In this document: one piece after another, positions 15,228 to 23,605 of the stretch
How positions within the stretch are numbered: the stretch's first letter is position 1
How the letters are laid out: the number at the start of each line of letters is the position of its first letter
NCBI GenBank assembly: GCA_903850425.1
Contig: CAINLR010000047.1
Coordinates: forward strand, 1 to 33,965
Reading direction: 5' to 3'
DNA from: an uncultured Verrucomicrobia subdivision 3 bacterium
GTDB lineage: Bacteria > Verrucomicrobiota > Verrucomicrobiia > Limisphaerales > UBA11358
Length of the DNA: 33,965 nucleotides
Program-made: the position numbers and the translations under genes
The notes under the pieces: model-generated
Told to the model about the DNA's origin: nothing
Database searches by the model: none
Seen by the model: only the letters and a program-made list of their open reading frames with translations

Positions 15228-15395
15228 TTACTTGATCTCCTTATGCAACGTGTGGCGGCGGAGGGCGGGGTTAAACTTCTTAACCTCGAACTTTTCCGTC
15301 TTCAATTTTTTGTTGCGGGTGGTGGTGTAGCGCGAAGGGGATTTGCCTTCCTTGCGGGCTTCGCTGCATTCAATGGTGATAACTTCTCGGGCCAT
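15228..15395 (-). CDS. rpmG: 50S ribosomal protein L33, 55 aa
   Basis: The 55-codon frame has the L33 pattern: basic N-terminal strand [13 protein letters not shown], then [10 protein letters not shown], then [13 protein letters not shown] and LRRHTLHKE. It has a single cysteine (Cys10) in place of the two CxxC pairs of zinc-binding L33, so it is the zinc-independent (C-minus) form. It is separated from its neighbours by 3 nt upstream and 2 nt downstream, so translational coupling is likely. Confidence 0.93.
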   Translation of the reverse strand: MAREVITIECSEARKEGKSPSRYTTTRNKKLKTEKFEVKKFNPALRRHTLHKEIK

Positions 15396-15398
15396 AAA

Positions 15399-15968
15399 TT
15401 ATTCTTTCTCTTTCGGCTTTTGTTCTTCGGCTTCTTCGCCGTCTTCGGTTTCAACTTCCGGGACGCCACCCGTGGCATCGATGGACCCCAACGTGCCCAA
15501 CCGGCGGGAGCGCAACGCGCCGTCGCGTTCCAACTGCGCCTGGGCTTCCACCGTGAACCGGGTCCACGGAATCACTTCCAGCCGCATTTTGGGAATCGTC
15601 TTGCCGGTCAACTCGCAAACGCCATACGTGTTCTTCTCGATGCGCTTGAGCGCCTCTTCGATTTCAAACACCGCGTCTTTGTCGGCGGACAGCAAACTCA
15701 AGGCAAAATCGCGGTCAAAATTATCCGTGCCCGAATCCGCCATGTGCAGGCTGTATCCGGCCATTTCCTGCGCCGACTCCTGGGCCAGCCCATTCATCTG
15801 CTTGACGAGCTGCTCGCGCAACTCCAGCAGGTTCAGATAAAATTTATGCCACTCCGGCTTGATCTTCTTCAGGTCCGCGGGCCCGCCGGATTTGTTGACC
15901 GGACGACCGAGGATTGACGCAGCGGTAGCCGCCCCTGACGACTTGCCCCGCGATACAATTTTTTTCAT
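15399..15968 (-). CDS. DksA/TraR-family protein with degenerate zinc finger, 189 aa
   Basis: The start chosen is ATG 15968 (MKKIVSRGKSSG); a longer frame to 16118 adds sequence that looks untranslated. Residues ~45-130 form the coiled-coil region (LREQLVKQMNGLAQESAQ...DRDFALSLLSADKDAVFEIEEALKRI). They are followed by YGVCELTGKTIPKMRLEVIPWTR, the DksA zinc-finger segment. Only one of the usual four cysteines remains: the second is Thr and the distal pair is missing. The tail is acidic and Glu/Lys-rich. DksA acts with ppGpp in the RNA-polymerase secondary channel. Leading an operon with rpmG and rpsR suggests it tunes ribosomal protein output; this is inferred. Confidence 0.82.
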   Translation of the reverse strand: MKKIVSRGKSSGAATAASILGRPVNKSGGPADLKKIKPEWHKFYLNLLELREQLVKQMNGLAQESAQEMAGYSLHMADSGTDNFDRDFALSLLSADKDAVFEIEEALKRIEKNTYGVCELTGKTIPKMRLEVIPWTRFTVEAQAQLERDGALRSRRLGTLGSIDATGGVPEVETEDGEEAEEQKPKEKE

Positions 15969-16080
15969 TACTTTTTTCTTTTCGGTCACAACCAAAATTT
16001 GTTTCGGCCAAATTACGACTGGCCAACGCTTCAAAGGGGCGGGAATGTAGCAAAGCGCGCCAAATAATCCACAACAATTT

Positions 16081-16911
16081 TCAGGATTTTTTAAGCGGGA
16101 TCGCCGCCGGCTGCTCAATGCAGGCGTAAGCGTTGTGATTATGGATGCTTTCGAAGTTCTCCGCCTCCACTTTATACCACCGCACCAGCGGATGGGCGTT
16201 CAACCGCAGCGCCACATTACGCACCAGATCTTCGACAAAAACCGGGTTTTCATAGGCGCGCTCCGTCACGGCTTTTTCATCCTGCCGTTTTAACAGCGCG
16301 TAAAGCTCCGAACTCGCCGACGCCTCGACCATCTCAATCACATCCTCGATCCAGATGATTTTTTTGAACCGCAACGCCACGGTCACTTCCCCGCGCTGGT
16401 TGTGCGCGCCGTATTTCGCAATCGCCTTCGAGCACGGACACAGCGTCGTCACGTTCACTTTCAACGTCAGGACAAAATCAATTTCCTCGCCGCACGCCGC
16501 CGCATCGAACCGCGCGACGTAATCCATCAAACTTTCCTGCCGCGACACCGGCGACTTTTTGGACATGAAGTAGGGGAACTCGATCTCGAGGTGCGAGGTG
16601 GCCGAATGCAGTTTCTTTTGCAGTTCGCGCAGGATGTCCGTGATGTTTTCGACGTGAATGATATTGCCGTGCGCATTCAGCACCTCGACGAAGCGGCTCA
16701 TGTGCGTGCCCTTGAATTCCTTGGGCAGATCCACGAACATCCCGATCGTCGCCACCGTGTTTTGCACGCTGCGCGCCCGGTCGCGGACTTGGATCGGAAA
16801 CCGCAAACCGCGCACGCCGACCTTGTCAATCCGCAGTTCTCGCGTGTCGCGCTCGCTCTGTTTGTCGTCCAGTTTAGACGGTGCCGATTTGGTTTTGCCA
16901 GTTCGAGACAT
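16081..16911 (-). CDS. folE2: GTP cyclohydrolase I, FolE2 type, 276 aa
   Basis: This is the metal-flexible GTP cyclohydrolase that makes dihydroneopterin triphosphate for folate (and queuosine) synthesis. Diagnostic stretches are IDKVGVRGLRFPI near the start, TLCPCSKAIAKYGAHNQRG (catalytic Cys158 or Cys160 region) and FESIHNHNAYA near the C-terminus. ATG at 16911 starts a Lys/Ser-rich leader; upstream in-frame starts only add a Cys-rich, unlikely extension. FolE2 replaces or backs up zinc-dependent FolE, often under zinc limitation. The zinc-free L33 and DksA next to it make the neighbourhood notably zinc-independent. No Zur box was identified. Confidence 0.93.
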   Translation of the reverse strand: MSRTGKTKSAPSKLDDKQSERDTRELRIDKVGVRGLRFPIQVRDRARSVQNTVATIGMFVDLPKEFKGTHMSRFVEVLNAHGNIIHVENITDILRELQKKLHSATSHLEIEFPYFMSKKSPVSRQESLMDYVARFDAAACGEEIDFVLTLKVNVTTLCPCSKAIAKYGAHNQRGEVTVALRFKKIIWIEDVIEMVEASASSELYALLKRQDEKAVTERAYENPVFVEDLVRNVALRLNAHPLVRWYKVEAENFESIHNHNAYACIEQPAAIPLKKS

Positions 16912-16978
16912 GGGTAGATAATAGCAGCTTTGCGGACATTGGCAAAAATGTTCGCTTGAAAAGCCGAGGGCCTCTGAC

Positions 16979-17914
16979 ATGTTCATCCGCACGATGACCA
17001 TTGGGAACTATCTCCGACTGCTCCTCTTTACGTTGCTGGGCTCAACGGCCTGCGCCGCCGGCACCTTCCGCGTCGCCACTTACAACGTCGAAAATTATCT
17101 CGACCAACCGACTGAATCGCGGCACTTCGTCAAGTCGGCTGAGGCCAAAGCCAAGATTCGTGAGAGCATCCGCGCGCTGCAACCCGATGTGCTGGCGCTT
17201 GAGGAAATGGGCACGACCAACGCCCTGCTTGAACTGCGCGCGTCGCTCAAGGCCGACGGCCTCGACTTGCCCTTTTGGGAGCACGTCACCGGCGCGGACA
17301 CAAACATTCACGTCGCCGTGCTGAGCAAGTTTCCCATCGTCGCGCGGCATCCGCACACGAATGAAAATTTTCTTTTGGACGGACACCGCTGCAAAGTCAG
17401 CCGCGGTTTTGTCGAGGTGAAAATTCAGGCCGCGCCGGACTTTACCTTCACGCTTTTTGTCGCCCACCTGAAATCGCGCCGGCCCGTGCCGCAGGTGGAC
17501 GAAGCCGAGCAGCGACTGGCGGAGGCGAACGTGTTGCGCGGCATCGTGGACGCCCATTTCCAGGCCGATTCCAATGCGCGGCTGATCGTCCTCGGCGATT
17601 TCAACGACGTGCAGAATTCCCCTTCTACCAAAGCTCTCATCGAACGCGGCAAATTCAAACTCACCGACACGCGCCCCGCCGAGCGCAACGGTGACAACAC
17701 GCCGAATCCCAATCCGCACTACGAACCGCGCAACATCACCTGGACACACTATTACGGCGTCGAGGATTCGTTTGCGCGGATAGATTACATTTTAATCAGC
17801 CCTGCCCTGGTCAAGAATTGGCTTAAGCAAGACACCTATGTTGCGACCATTCCTAATTGGGGCATTGGTTCAGACCACCGGCCAATTGTGGCCACTTTCT
17901 CAACCGAAAATTGA
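16979..17914 (+). CDS. Secreted endonuclease/exonuclease/phosphatase-family protein, 311 aa
   Basis: A signal peptide (hydrophobic LLLFTLLGSTACA, cleavage near residue 27) precedes an EEP-fold hydrolase. TYNVENYLD is the N-terminal Asn motif, ALEEMG the Glu metal ligand, VAHLKSRRP the first catalytic His region, VLGDFND the Asp/Asn motif, and SDHRPIVATF the terminal Asp-His pair. All catalytic positions are present. Secreted members cleave nucleic acids or phosphoesters to scavenge phosphate; the substrate here is unknown. An in-frame ATG at 16994 is an alternative start. It is divergent from folE2 across a ~67-bp gap. Confidence 0.86.
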   Translation: MFIRTMTIGNYLRLLLFTLLGSTACAAGTFRVATYNVENYLDQPTESRHFVKSAEAKAKIRESIRALQPDVLALEEMGTTNALLELRASLKADGLDLPFWEHVTGADTNIHVAVLSKFPIVARHPHTNENFLLDGHRCKVSRGFVEVKIQAAPDFTFTLFVAHLKSRRPVPQVDEAEQRLAEANVLRGIVDAHFQADSNARLIVLGDFNDVQNSPSTKALIERGKFKLTDTRPAERNGDNTPNPNPHYEPRNITWTHYYGVEDSFARIDYILISPALVKNWLKQDTYVATIPNWGIGSDHRPIVATFSTEN

Positions 17915-17919
17915 CCGGT

Positions 17920-18120
17920 GTCAAATTTTCTTGGCTGAAATTCAACCTGATTCCAATAAGAATACGCGCAGACGGTGCTCAAACCCATCGCCTTGGCCAT
18001 TCGCAAACGGTCGCGCCAATATTCGGCAGGCACCCGCGCCGCTTGGGCTTCGCCGCCGCGGATTTGAAAGCGCGCGCCGTCGAGCAGAAAATCGTTCGTG
18101 CCGATGGTGATACGCAACAC
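17920..18120 (-). pseudogene. 5' fragment of a GH35-type beta-galactosidase
   Basis: About 67 codons match the start of GH35 catalytic domains: DFLLDGARFQIRGGEAQAAR, VPAEYWRDRLRMAKAMGLST and AYSYWNQVEFQP. The usual version is 'FLLDGKPF-I-SGE-HYAR-P-E-W-RL-MAKAMGLNT...WN-HEP'. The reading then runs into sequence antisense to the preceding gene. Some 500 or more residues, including both catalytic glutamates, are missing. It lies immediately downstream of the response regulator on the same strand. A fragment, not a working enzyme. Confidence 0.72.
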
Positions 18121-18176
18121 GTCTTATGACGCCTTTGACCCAGGAAGAACTCCTTGAGTTGAACTAAAGCAAGAAT

Positions 18177-18812
18177 TCAATTCCGCAGAAACTTCGCCAC
18201 CGCTTCGGTCCGCGTGCGCACCTGGAGTTTTTCGTAAATCCGGCGGATGTAGGTATGCACGGTCTCATAACTGATGCCGAGTTTTTCGCCAATTTCCTTG
18301 TAGATCAGCCCTTGGGCGAGCAAGTCGAGCACCTGCTGTTCGCGTTCGGAAAGTTCGGACAGGTCGTTCGCCGCCTGCTGCTGGCCGGCGGTTTTCTGAA
18401 ACGACTGCACGACTTTGCGCGCGATGTGCGTGGTCATCGGCGATCCGCCGCGCTGAACTTCGCGGATGGCCTCGATCAACTCTTTCGCCGGCGTGCGCTT
18501 GAGCATGTAGCCGTTCGCGCCCGCCGCCAGCGCGTTGAAAATATTTTCCGTGTCCTCATAGACGGTGAGCATCATCACCTGGATCTGCGGCAATATCTTT
18601 TTCAGTTGCCGCACGCATTCGACACCGTTTATGCCGGGCAGGTTAATATCCATCAGCACCACATCGGGTTTGATCTTCGGCAGGTCGGCCAGCGCGTCCT
18701 CGGCGCTGCCGTAATCGCTGGCGCAATGAAAGCCGTCCGTGCGGTCAATCACGCGCGCGAGCGTGGCGCGCAATTTGTCGTTGTCCTCGACGATGGAAAT
18801 TTTGATGGGCAT
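18177..18812 (-). CDS. NarL/FixJ-type response regulator, 211 aa
   Basis: The receiver domain (1-120) has the acidic pair in IVEDNDK, phosphoacceptor Asp55 in VVLMDINLPG, the Thr in MMLTVYED and the Lys in YMLKRTPAKEL. The C-terminal LuxR helix-turn-helix is LSEREQQVLDLLAQGLIYKEIGEKLGISYETVHTYIRRIYEKLQV. It starts 3 nt after the sensor-kinase stop, so the two form a cognate pair translated together. Its natural targets are the neighbouring hemicellulase genes; this is inferred from position. Confidence 0.94.
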   Translation of the reverse strand: MPIKISIVEDNDKLRATLARVIDRTDGFHCASDYGSAEDALADLPKIKPDVVLMDINLPGINGVECVRQLKKILPQIQVMMLTVYEDTENIFNALAAGANGYMLKRTPAKELIEAIREVQRGGSPMTTHIARKVVQSFQKTAGQQQAANDLSELSEREQQVLDLLAQGLIYKEIGEKLGISYETVHTYIRRIYEKLQVRTRTEAVAKFLRN

Positions 18813-18815
18813 AAA

Positions 18816-21707
18816 TTATTTTTGAGCAAGCGGCACAGTCAAACGCACCACGGTTCCGCCAGTTTCGCCCGGCGCAATTTCAAAGTCACCATGCACGTCC
18901 GCGAGCCGCTTCCGCATGTTTTTCAAGCCGTTGCGCAATTTCTTTTCCGCCACGTCGCGGAGGCCACGGCCATTGTCCTCAACGCTCAGGATAAATTTTC
19001 CCGGCTCCACTCGCAACTTCACGCGCGCCTCGGTGGCGTGGGCGTGCTTGACCACATTATTCACCGCCTCCTTGAAGGCCAGAAAAATATTGTGCCGCAC
19101 CTCGGGCAAAATGGCGGCCGGCGGCAGTTGGGTGGGCAGTTCCGCGCGGTAGCTCACGCCGGCCAGCGCAAAATAATCCTGGGCATATTTGCAGGCGTAA
19201 TTGGCCAGACTCTCCAGCGTGTCGTTGGAAGAATTCAGCGCCCACACAATTTCGTCGAGCGACCGCGTGGTGTCGCGCGCGGTCAGGGAAATCTGCTGCG
19301 CGTGCAACTCGACTTCGCCGGGCAAATCCTTGTCCGCCTCGGCGAGTTCGCCGAGCAGCGCGACCTGGGTGAGGTTCGCGCCAAGCTGGTCGTGCAAATC
19401 GCGCGCGATGCGGGCGCGTTCTCTTTCGAGCAGTTCCTTCTGCTGCAGGGCGCGCAACTGGCGTTTTAATTTAGCAGTAGAGATGAGATAAATGGTTCCC
19501 GCCAGCGCGCCGAGGAAAAACAGGATGGTTGCGGTGATGAACCAGGGGGTGCGCCAAAACGGCGGCAGGACGGTGACCGCCAGCGTCGCGCCGGCTTCAT
19601 TCCACACTCCGTCCTCGTTGCACGCGATCACATGAAATTGATATTGGCCGGGCGCGAGTTTGGGAAAATGCGCCACGCGTTCGCCGCCCGCGTCGGTCCA
19701 ATTTTTGTCGCGCCCGGCGAGCTGGTAGCGAAACCGCACGTCCGCGCCCGCGCGTTTGGGGGCCGAAAAATTCAGGCAGGTGAAATGGACATCCAATTGT
19801 TCATTTCCGGGTGCCAGCGTGACCGCGCCAGCCCAGGCCGAACTCAAGCGGTTGGTTTTCTGTTCCACCTCGTCAATCCGCACAGATTCGATGACCACCG
19901 GCGGCACCTGCTGATTCGGTTTCAACTCCGCGGGACTGACGGAGACGAGTCCTTCAATCGTCGGGAACAGCAGTTTGCCAGCTTGGGTGCGGAGGGCGGC
20001 GGGCTGCGCGCCGGCGGAACATTCGCGCGTGAGAAAGGTGCGGCAGGAAATGATTTTCAGCCCGCCGGCAGCCGCGTTCGTGAAAGTGACGCGGAGCAGT
20101 CCTTCATAAGAACCGATCCACAGATTATCCAGGTCGTCCTTGATAAAATAGCCGATGTCATCCGTGGCCAGCCCGTTGGTGGTGGAGAACCGCGTCCAGT
20201 GGCCCTTGACCAACCGCGCCAGACCGTGCCCCGCCGTGCCCACCCAAAGCGTGTCGTCGCGGTCAACGAGCAGGCAGGAAATGTCGGTGACCGGTGCGGC
20301 GACCGGCGCAATTTTGCCGGCGCGCAAGGCAAACAAGCCGCGGCCTCCGGTGCCGATCCAGAGATTTCCCGCCGCGTCCTCCGCCAGCGCGCGAACCGCG
20401 TTGTTCGGCAGTCCGTCGCTCACGGAATAAATTTTCCAGACGTGGCCATCGTAATGGCCAAGGCCCGCATCGCCGCCAGCCCAGGGGAATCCGTTACGAT
20501 CTTGAAACAGAGTGAAAATATCCTGGCCAATGTCGTGCGCCGCCGCTTCCGGCTGAAAATTGCCGCCGGCGAAACGGAACAAGCCCTCGCGCCGTGTGCC
20601 CGCCCAGATCTGCTGCTGCCGGTCCACCAACACCGACCAGGCGTTCGAGCCGGTGCCGATGCCGAAAGTGTTCAGGGCGTTGGTCTGCAAGCAAGCCAAA
20701 CCATGAGCGTTGAAGGTCACCCACAATCCGCCGGCCGCATCCTCCCCGACCGACTTGGCCACGCCGTCGGGCAGGCCGGCCGGGGTGTCGAAATAATTCC
20801 TTTTGACGCGGTAAAGCCCGCCGCCATCCGTGCCCGCCCAGAGATTCCCCTCGCGATCAAAGCACACCGAAAGCACAAAATCCCGGGAAAAATTTTCGCC
20901 CGCCGTGATGTGCCGCCACCCCCCCGCACTATCCGCCCAAAAGACGCCCGCGCCATGCGTGCCAACCACCAGATTGCCATCCCGGTCCTCGCCAGCGGCG
21001 GTGACATTGGCATCAATGATCTCCGGCCGATCCCCTCGCGATGTCTTGAACGGCACTGCCACGCGCGCACTGGTCCACGGAGTCGGCCCCAGCTCCTTTT
21101 CGAGCTGCTCGCCACGAAATTGCTGGACGCGTCCGCCCTGCAACTTCCAAGCAATGCCGTTTCGTCCCGGCACCAGGACATGTTTTGAACGATAAAAAAT
21201 CTCCAGTGCAAACGCGTCGGGAACGCCGGCGGGGCGCAGTTCCATTTTACCGTCCCGCCAACAATAAAAACTGCCGCCGGCCGTGCTGAACCAAATCGCG
21301 CCCGAGGCCTCTTCAAACGCATAGCTCACATTCCCGTTGGTGCCGCCGACCTCAAAATTTTTCACCGCGCCGTTGTGGATCACGCAAAACCCGGCGTTGT
21401 CCGTGCCGATCCACAAATTCGTGTGGCTGTCCTCGAACAGAAAAACAATGCTGTCGCTCGGCAGGCCCGGCGTGTTGTTGACGTTGAAAGGGGTGAACGA
21501 ATTGCCATCAAAGCGCACCAACCCATTGAGCGTGCCCAGCCAGAGATAGCCGTCGCGCGACTGTGTCAGGGCGATGACCGAACTCTGCGGCAGGCCGTCC
21601 GCCGTGCCCCAGACATCCACGATGAAGGGCGTGCCCGCCGTCGCCCGCGGTCCCAAAACCAGCGCGGCGGCCAGGCAGATGGGCAAAAATTGGATTCGGC
21701 GTTTCAA
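18816..21707 (-). CDS. Propeller sensor histidine kinase (Reg_prop, Y_Y_Y, HisKA_3), 963 aa
   Basis: A signal peptide (ICLAAALVLGPRATA) leads into a large extracytoplasmic sensor. At least nine propeller blades of the pattern xLWxGTxxGGLxRF are visible (GYLWLGTLNGLVRFDG, NLWIGTDNAGF, NLWAGTDGGGLYRV, QIWAGTRREGLFRF, NLWIGTGGRGLFAL, TLWVGTAGHGLARL, NLWIGSYEGLLRV and others). They are followed by a Y_Y_Y domain (~650-720). One membrane helix (WFITATILFFLGALAGTIYL) precedes a cytoplasmic HisKA_3 domain with phospho-His772 in ARDLHDQLGANL and an ATPase with KEAVNNVVKHAH and DNGRGL. Such sensors typically detect oligosaccharides. Its neighbours (CE15, GH51 and three glycosidase remnants) point to a xylan-derived ligand. 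Confidence 0.93.
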   Translation of the reverse strand: MKRRIQFLPICLAAALVLGPRATAGTPFIVDVWGTADGLPQSSVIALTQSRDGYLWLGTLNGLVRFDGNSFTPFNVNNTPGLPSDSIVFLFEDSHTNLWIGTDNAGFCVIHNGAVKNFEVGGTNGNVSYAFEEASGAIWFSTAGGSFYCWRDGKMELRPAGVPDAFALEIFYRSKHVLVPGRNGIAWKLQGGRVQQFRGEQLEKELGPTPWTSARVAVPFKTSRGDRPEIIDANVTAAGEDRDGNLVVGTHGAGVFWADSAGGWRHITAGENFSRDFVLSVCFDREGNLWAGTDGGGLYRVKRNYFDTPAGLPDGVAKSVGEDAAGGLWVTFNAHGLACLQTNALNTFGIGTGSNAWSVLVDRQQQIWAGTRREGLFRFAGGNFQPEAAAHDIGQDIFTLFQDRNGFPWAGGDAGLGHYDGHVWKIYSVSDGLPNNAVRALAEDAAGNLWIGTGGRGLFALRAGKIAPVAAPVTDISCLLVDRDDTLWVGTAGHGLARLVKGHWTRFSTTNGLATDDIGYFIKDDLDNLWIGSYEGLLRVTFTNAAAGGLKIISCRTFLTRECSAGAQPAALRTQAGKLLFPTIEGLVSVSPAELKPNQQVPPVVIESVRIDEVEQKTNRLSSAWAGAVTLAPGNEQLDVHFTCLNFSAPKRAGADVRFRYQLAGRDKNWTDAGGERVAHFPKLAPGQYQFHVIACNEDGVWNEAGATLAVTVLPPFWRTPWFITATILFFLGALAGTIYLISTAKLKRQLRALQQKELLERERARIARDLHDQLGANLTQVALLGELAEADKDLPGEVELHAQQISLTARDTTRSLDEIVWALNSSNDTLESLANYACKYAQDYFALAGVSYRAELPTQLPPAAILPEVRHNIFLAFKEAVNNVVKHAHATEARVKLRVEPGKFILSVEDNGRGLRDVAEKKLRNGLKNMRKRLADVHGDFEIAPGETGGTVVRLTVPLAQK

Positions 21708-21762
21708 TCTGGCGTGCAGAATACGCCGGGAAGAGCGCCGGAAAAAGAAATTTCAAAAACGG

Positions 21763-21892
21763 CTTGCGGGTGGCATGGGATGGGCTACGTTTTTGCCACC
21801 CGCAAGAACGGGTGCTCCGTTTTTCCTGTAGAAAGACGGTTTGACGGGCCGGCGACAGAATCTACTGTGTGCACGCCGGCCCGTTTTCTTTT
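21763..21892 (+). ncRNA. Candidate small RNA with two strong stems and intrinsic terminator
   Basis: A perfect 13-bp stem, CTTGCGGGTGGCA (21763-21775) with TGCCACCCGCAAG (21794-21806), is followed after a 37-nt linker by a perfect 11-bp GC-rich stem and a T-rich tract (21844-21892). No plus-strand gene lies upstream for the terminator to serve. The structure sits between the divergent kinase and esterase genes. It could be a free small RNA, a prematurely terminated leader of the esterase gene at 22118, or antisense control of the kinase mRNA leader. The promoter was not identified. Stems are seen; function is inferred. Confidence 0.45.
21844..21892 (+). terminator. Strong intrinsic terminator in the kinase/esterase divergent gap
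   Basis: ACGGGCCGGCG (21844-21854) pairs without mismatch to CGCCGGCCCGT (21874-21884) and is followed by TTTCTTTT. The T-tract is on the plus side only, fixing the direction. Confidence 0.75.
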
Positions 21893-21916
21893 GCGGGAAA
21901 CGACTTGCCGCCGGGC

Positions 21917-22090
21917 TCAAAAATACATTTTGAATTCGCCGCTGCAATGCAACAGGCCCAGCAGATACAGCATTCCGTCATAGTAACGCCACGGGCCGGC
22001 GGGCACCGGGGCGGCCCAAAGCGCGGCGACGAATTCCCGCGCGCTTGGCGGCGTGGCCGCGATTGATTTGAATCGGTTCACACCATAAAC
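21917..22090 (-). pseudogene. 3' fragment of a GH8-like (reducing-end xylanase type) glycosidase
   Basis: Minus-strand codons from about 22090 to the TGA at 21917-21919 read VYGVNRFKSIAATPPSAREF, then VAALWAAPVPAGPWRYYDGM and LYLLGLLHCSGEFKMYF. The 'G-WRYYDG-LY-L-LLH-SG-F-' ending is, as I remember it, the C-terminus of GH8-type reducing-end xylosidases common in Bacteroidota and Verrucomicrobiota xylan loci. An in-frame stop lies just upstream (22091-22093), and no start codon or catalytic residues remain. The identification rests on one short motif. Confidence 0.55.
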
Positions 22091-22117
22091 TCACGAATCA
22101 AATTCTTTATACCTGCT

Positions 22118-23590
22118 ATGTCACCCAGCCATCATCCCGTGTGTTGTCGTAGTATTATTGTGCTGCTGCTGGTGTTGGTGACGTCGCTGTCGGCACCAGC
22201 CCAATCCGCCGCCGTCACTTTCAATGATCATCAGAACATGATGGATCAGTTAGGGGTGAAAAAATTACGGCCCGGGCCGAATCCGAATAATCAATCCACT
22301 TTCGACGAAGCCACGGCGAACCCATACACCAACAGCCTGCCGGACGTGTTGACGATGAAGGACGGAACGCACGTCACGCGGTCGGAACAATGGCCGGCGC
22401 GGCGCGCTGAAATTCAGGCCGACTTTGAACGGGAAATTTATGGCCGCATTCCGGCAAACGTGCCGACGGTGACTTGGGAAGTGACCGCCACGAAACCAGG
22501 AACCAACGGCGGCATTCCCACGGTGACCAAGACTTTAATCGGGCACGTTGACAACCGTAGCTACACCAATATCACGGTGGATATTCAGGCGAGCTTCACG
22601 GTTCCCGCCATGGCAAAAGCCCCCGTGCCGATGATGATTGAGTTTGGCTTCGGGTTTGGCTTTGGCGGACCGCGCACGAATGCCGTGGCCCCGCTGAATC
22701 GTTCCGGCACCAATGCGCTGGGCACTAACGCCGTTTCGGGCCGGCGCGGTGGCTTCGGCGGCTTTGCTGGCGAACCGGCGTGGCATGCGCTCGCCATTTC
22801 CAACGGCTGGGGTTACGGCACGATCGTTCCCACCAGCTTTCAGCCCGATAACAATCACCTGACCTCGGGCATCATCGGCCTGGTGAACCAAGGCCAGCCA
22901 CGCCAGCCGGATGATTGGGGCGCGTTGCGGGCGTGGCAATGGGGCGTCAGCCGGATGATTGATTATTTCGAAGCCAAGCCTGATTCCATGGTGGACGCCA
23001 AAAAAATTGGCATCGAGGGACTCTCCCGCTACGGCAAGGCGGCGATTGTGACCGAAGCGTTTGAGCCGCGCATCGCCGTTGGCTTGATTGGTTCGTCTGG
23101 CGAAGGCGGAGTAAAACTGCATCGGCACATTTTCGGCGAAGGGGTCGAGAACCTCGCCGGCGGCGAGTATTATTGGATGGCGGGAAACTTCATCAAGTAT
23201 GGCGCGTCCGAGCCGCTGAAGACCGCCGCTGATCTGCCGGTGGACGCCCACGAACTCATCGCCCTGTGCGCGCCGCGTCCATGTTTCATCAGCTACGGAA
23301 TCGTCGAACGCGGCGATGCCAAATGGGTGGACGCGCACGGCAGCTTCATGGCCGGCGTTTTGGCTGGTCCAGTCTATCGGCTCCTCGGCAGGAAAGATTT
23401 TGGCACCCCGGGCGATTACCTCACCGACCTGATGCCGCCGGTCAATCAACTGATTGGCGGCGATTTGGCTTGGCGACAACATGATGGTGGCCATGACGTG
23501 ACGCCCAACTGGCCGGCGTTTTTTAACTGGGTTTCCGCTTACATAAAAGCGCCGCCACTCCCGGCCATTTCCGAAGCCATGCGCAACTGA
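22118..23590 (+). CDS. Glucuronoyl methylesterase-like (CE15) secreted hydrolase, 490 aa
   Basis: A signal peptide (RSIIVLLLVLVTSLSAPAQS) leads to an alpha/beta-hydrolase of carbohydrate esterase family 15. Ser303 sits in GLSRYGKAA, the CE15 nucleophile motif. ALRAWQWGVSRMIDYFE just before it and HDGGHDVTPNWPAFFNW (catalytic His459) near the end are family-typical. These enzymes cut the ester between 4-O-methyl-glucuronic acid side chains of xylan and lignin. A Gly/Asn/Thr-rich insertion at ~176-217 (GFGFGFGGPRTNAV...) is unusual. TTGATT (22063) and TAAACT (22086) may form its promoter. Together with the GH51 gene it makes a small xylan side-chain-removal set. Confidence 0.85.
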   Translation: MSPSHHPVCCRSIIVLLLVLVTSLSAPAQSAAVTFNDHQNMMDQLGVKKLRPGPNPNNQSTFDEATANPYTNSLPDVLTMKDGTHVTRSEQWPARRAEIQADFEREIYGRIPANVPTVTWEVTATKPGTNGGIPTVTKTLIGHVDNRSYTNITVDIQASFTVPAMAKAPVPMMIEFGFGFGFGGPRTNAVAPLNRSGTNALGTNAVSGRRGGFGGFAGEPAWHALAISNGWGYGTIVPTSFQPDNNHLTSGIIGLVNQGQPRQPDDWGALRAWQWGVSRMIDYFEAKPDSMVDAKKIGIEGLSRYGKAAIVTEAFEPRIAVGLIGSSGEGGVKLHRHIFGEGVENLAGGEYYWMAGNFIKYGASEPLKTAADLPVDAHELIALCAPRPCFISYGIVERGDAKWVDAHGSFMAGVLAGPVYRLLGRKDFGTPGDYLTDLMPPVNQLIGGDLAWRQHDGGHDVTPNWPAFFNWVSAYIKAPPLPAISEAMRN

Positions 23591-23605
23591 GCTAAGTGAC
23601 ACGCA

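Noticed and set aside
19632-21188. 518-codon plus-strand open frame
   Set aside because: Antisense to the propeller domain of the sensor kinase; no motif of its own.
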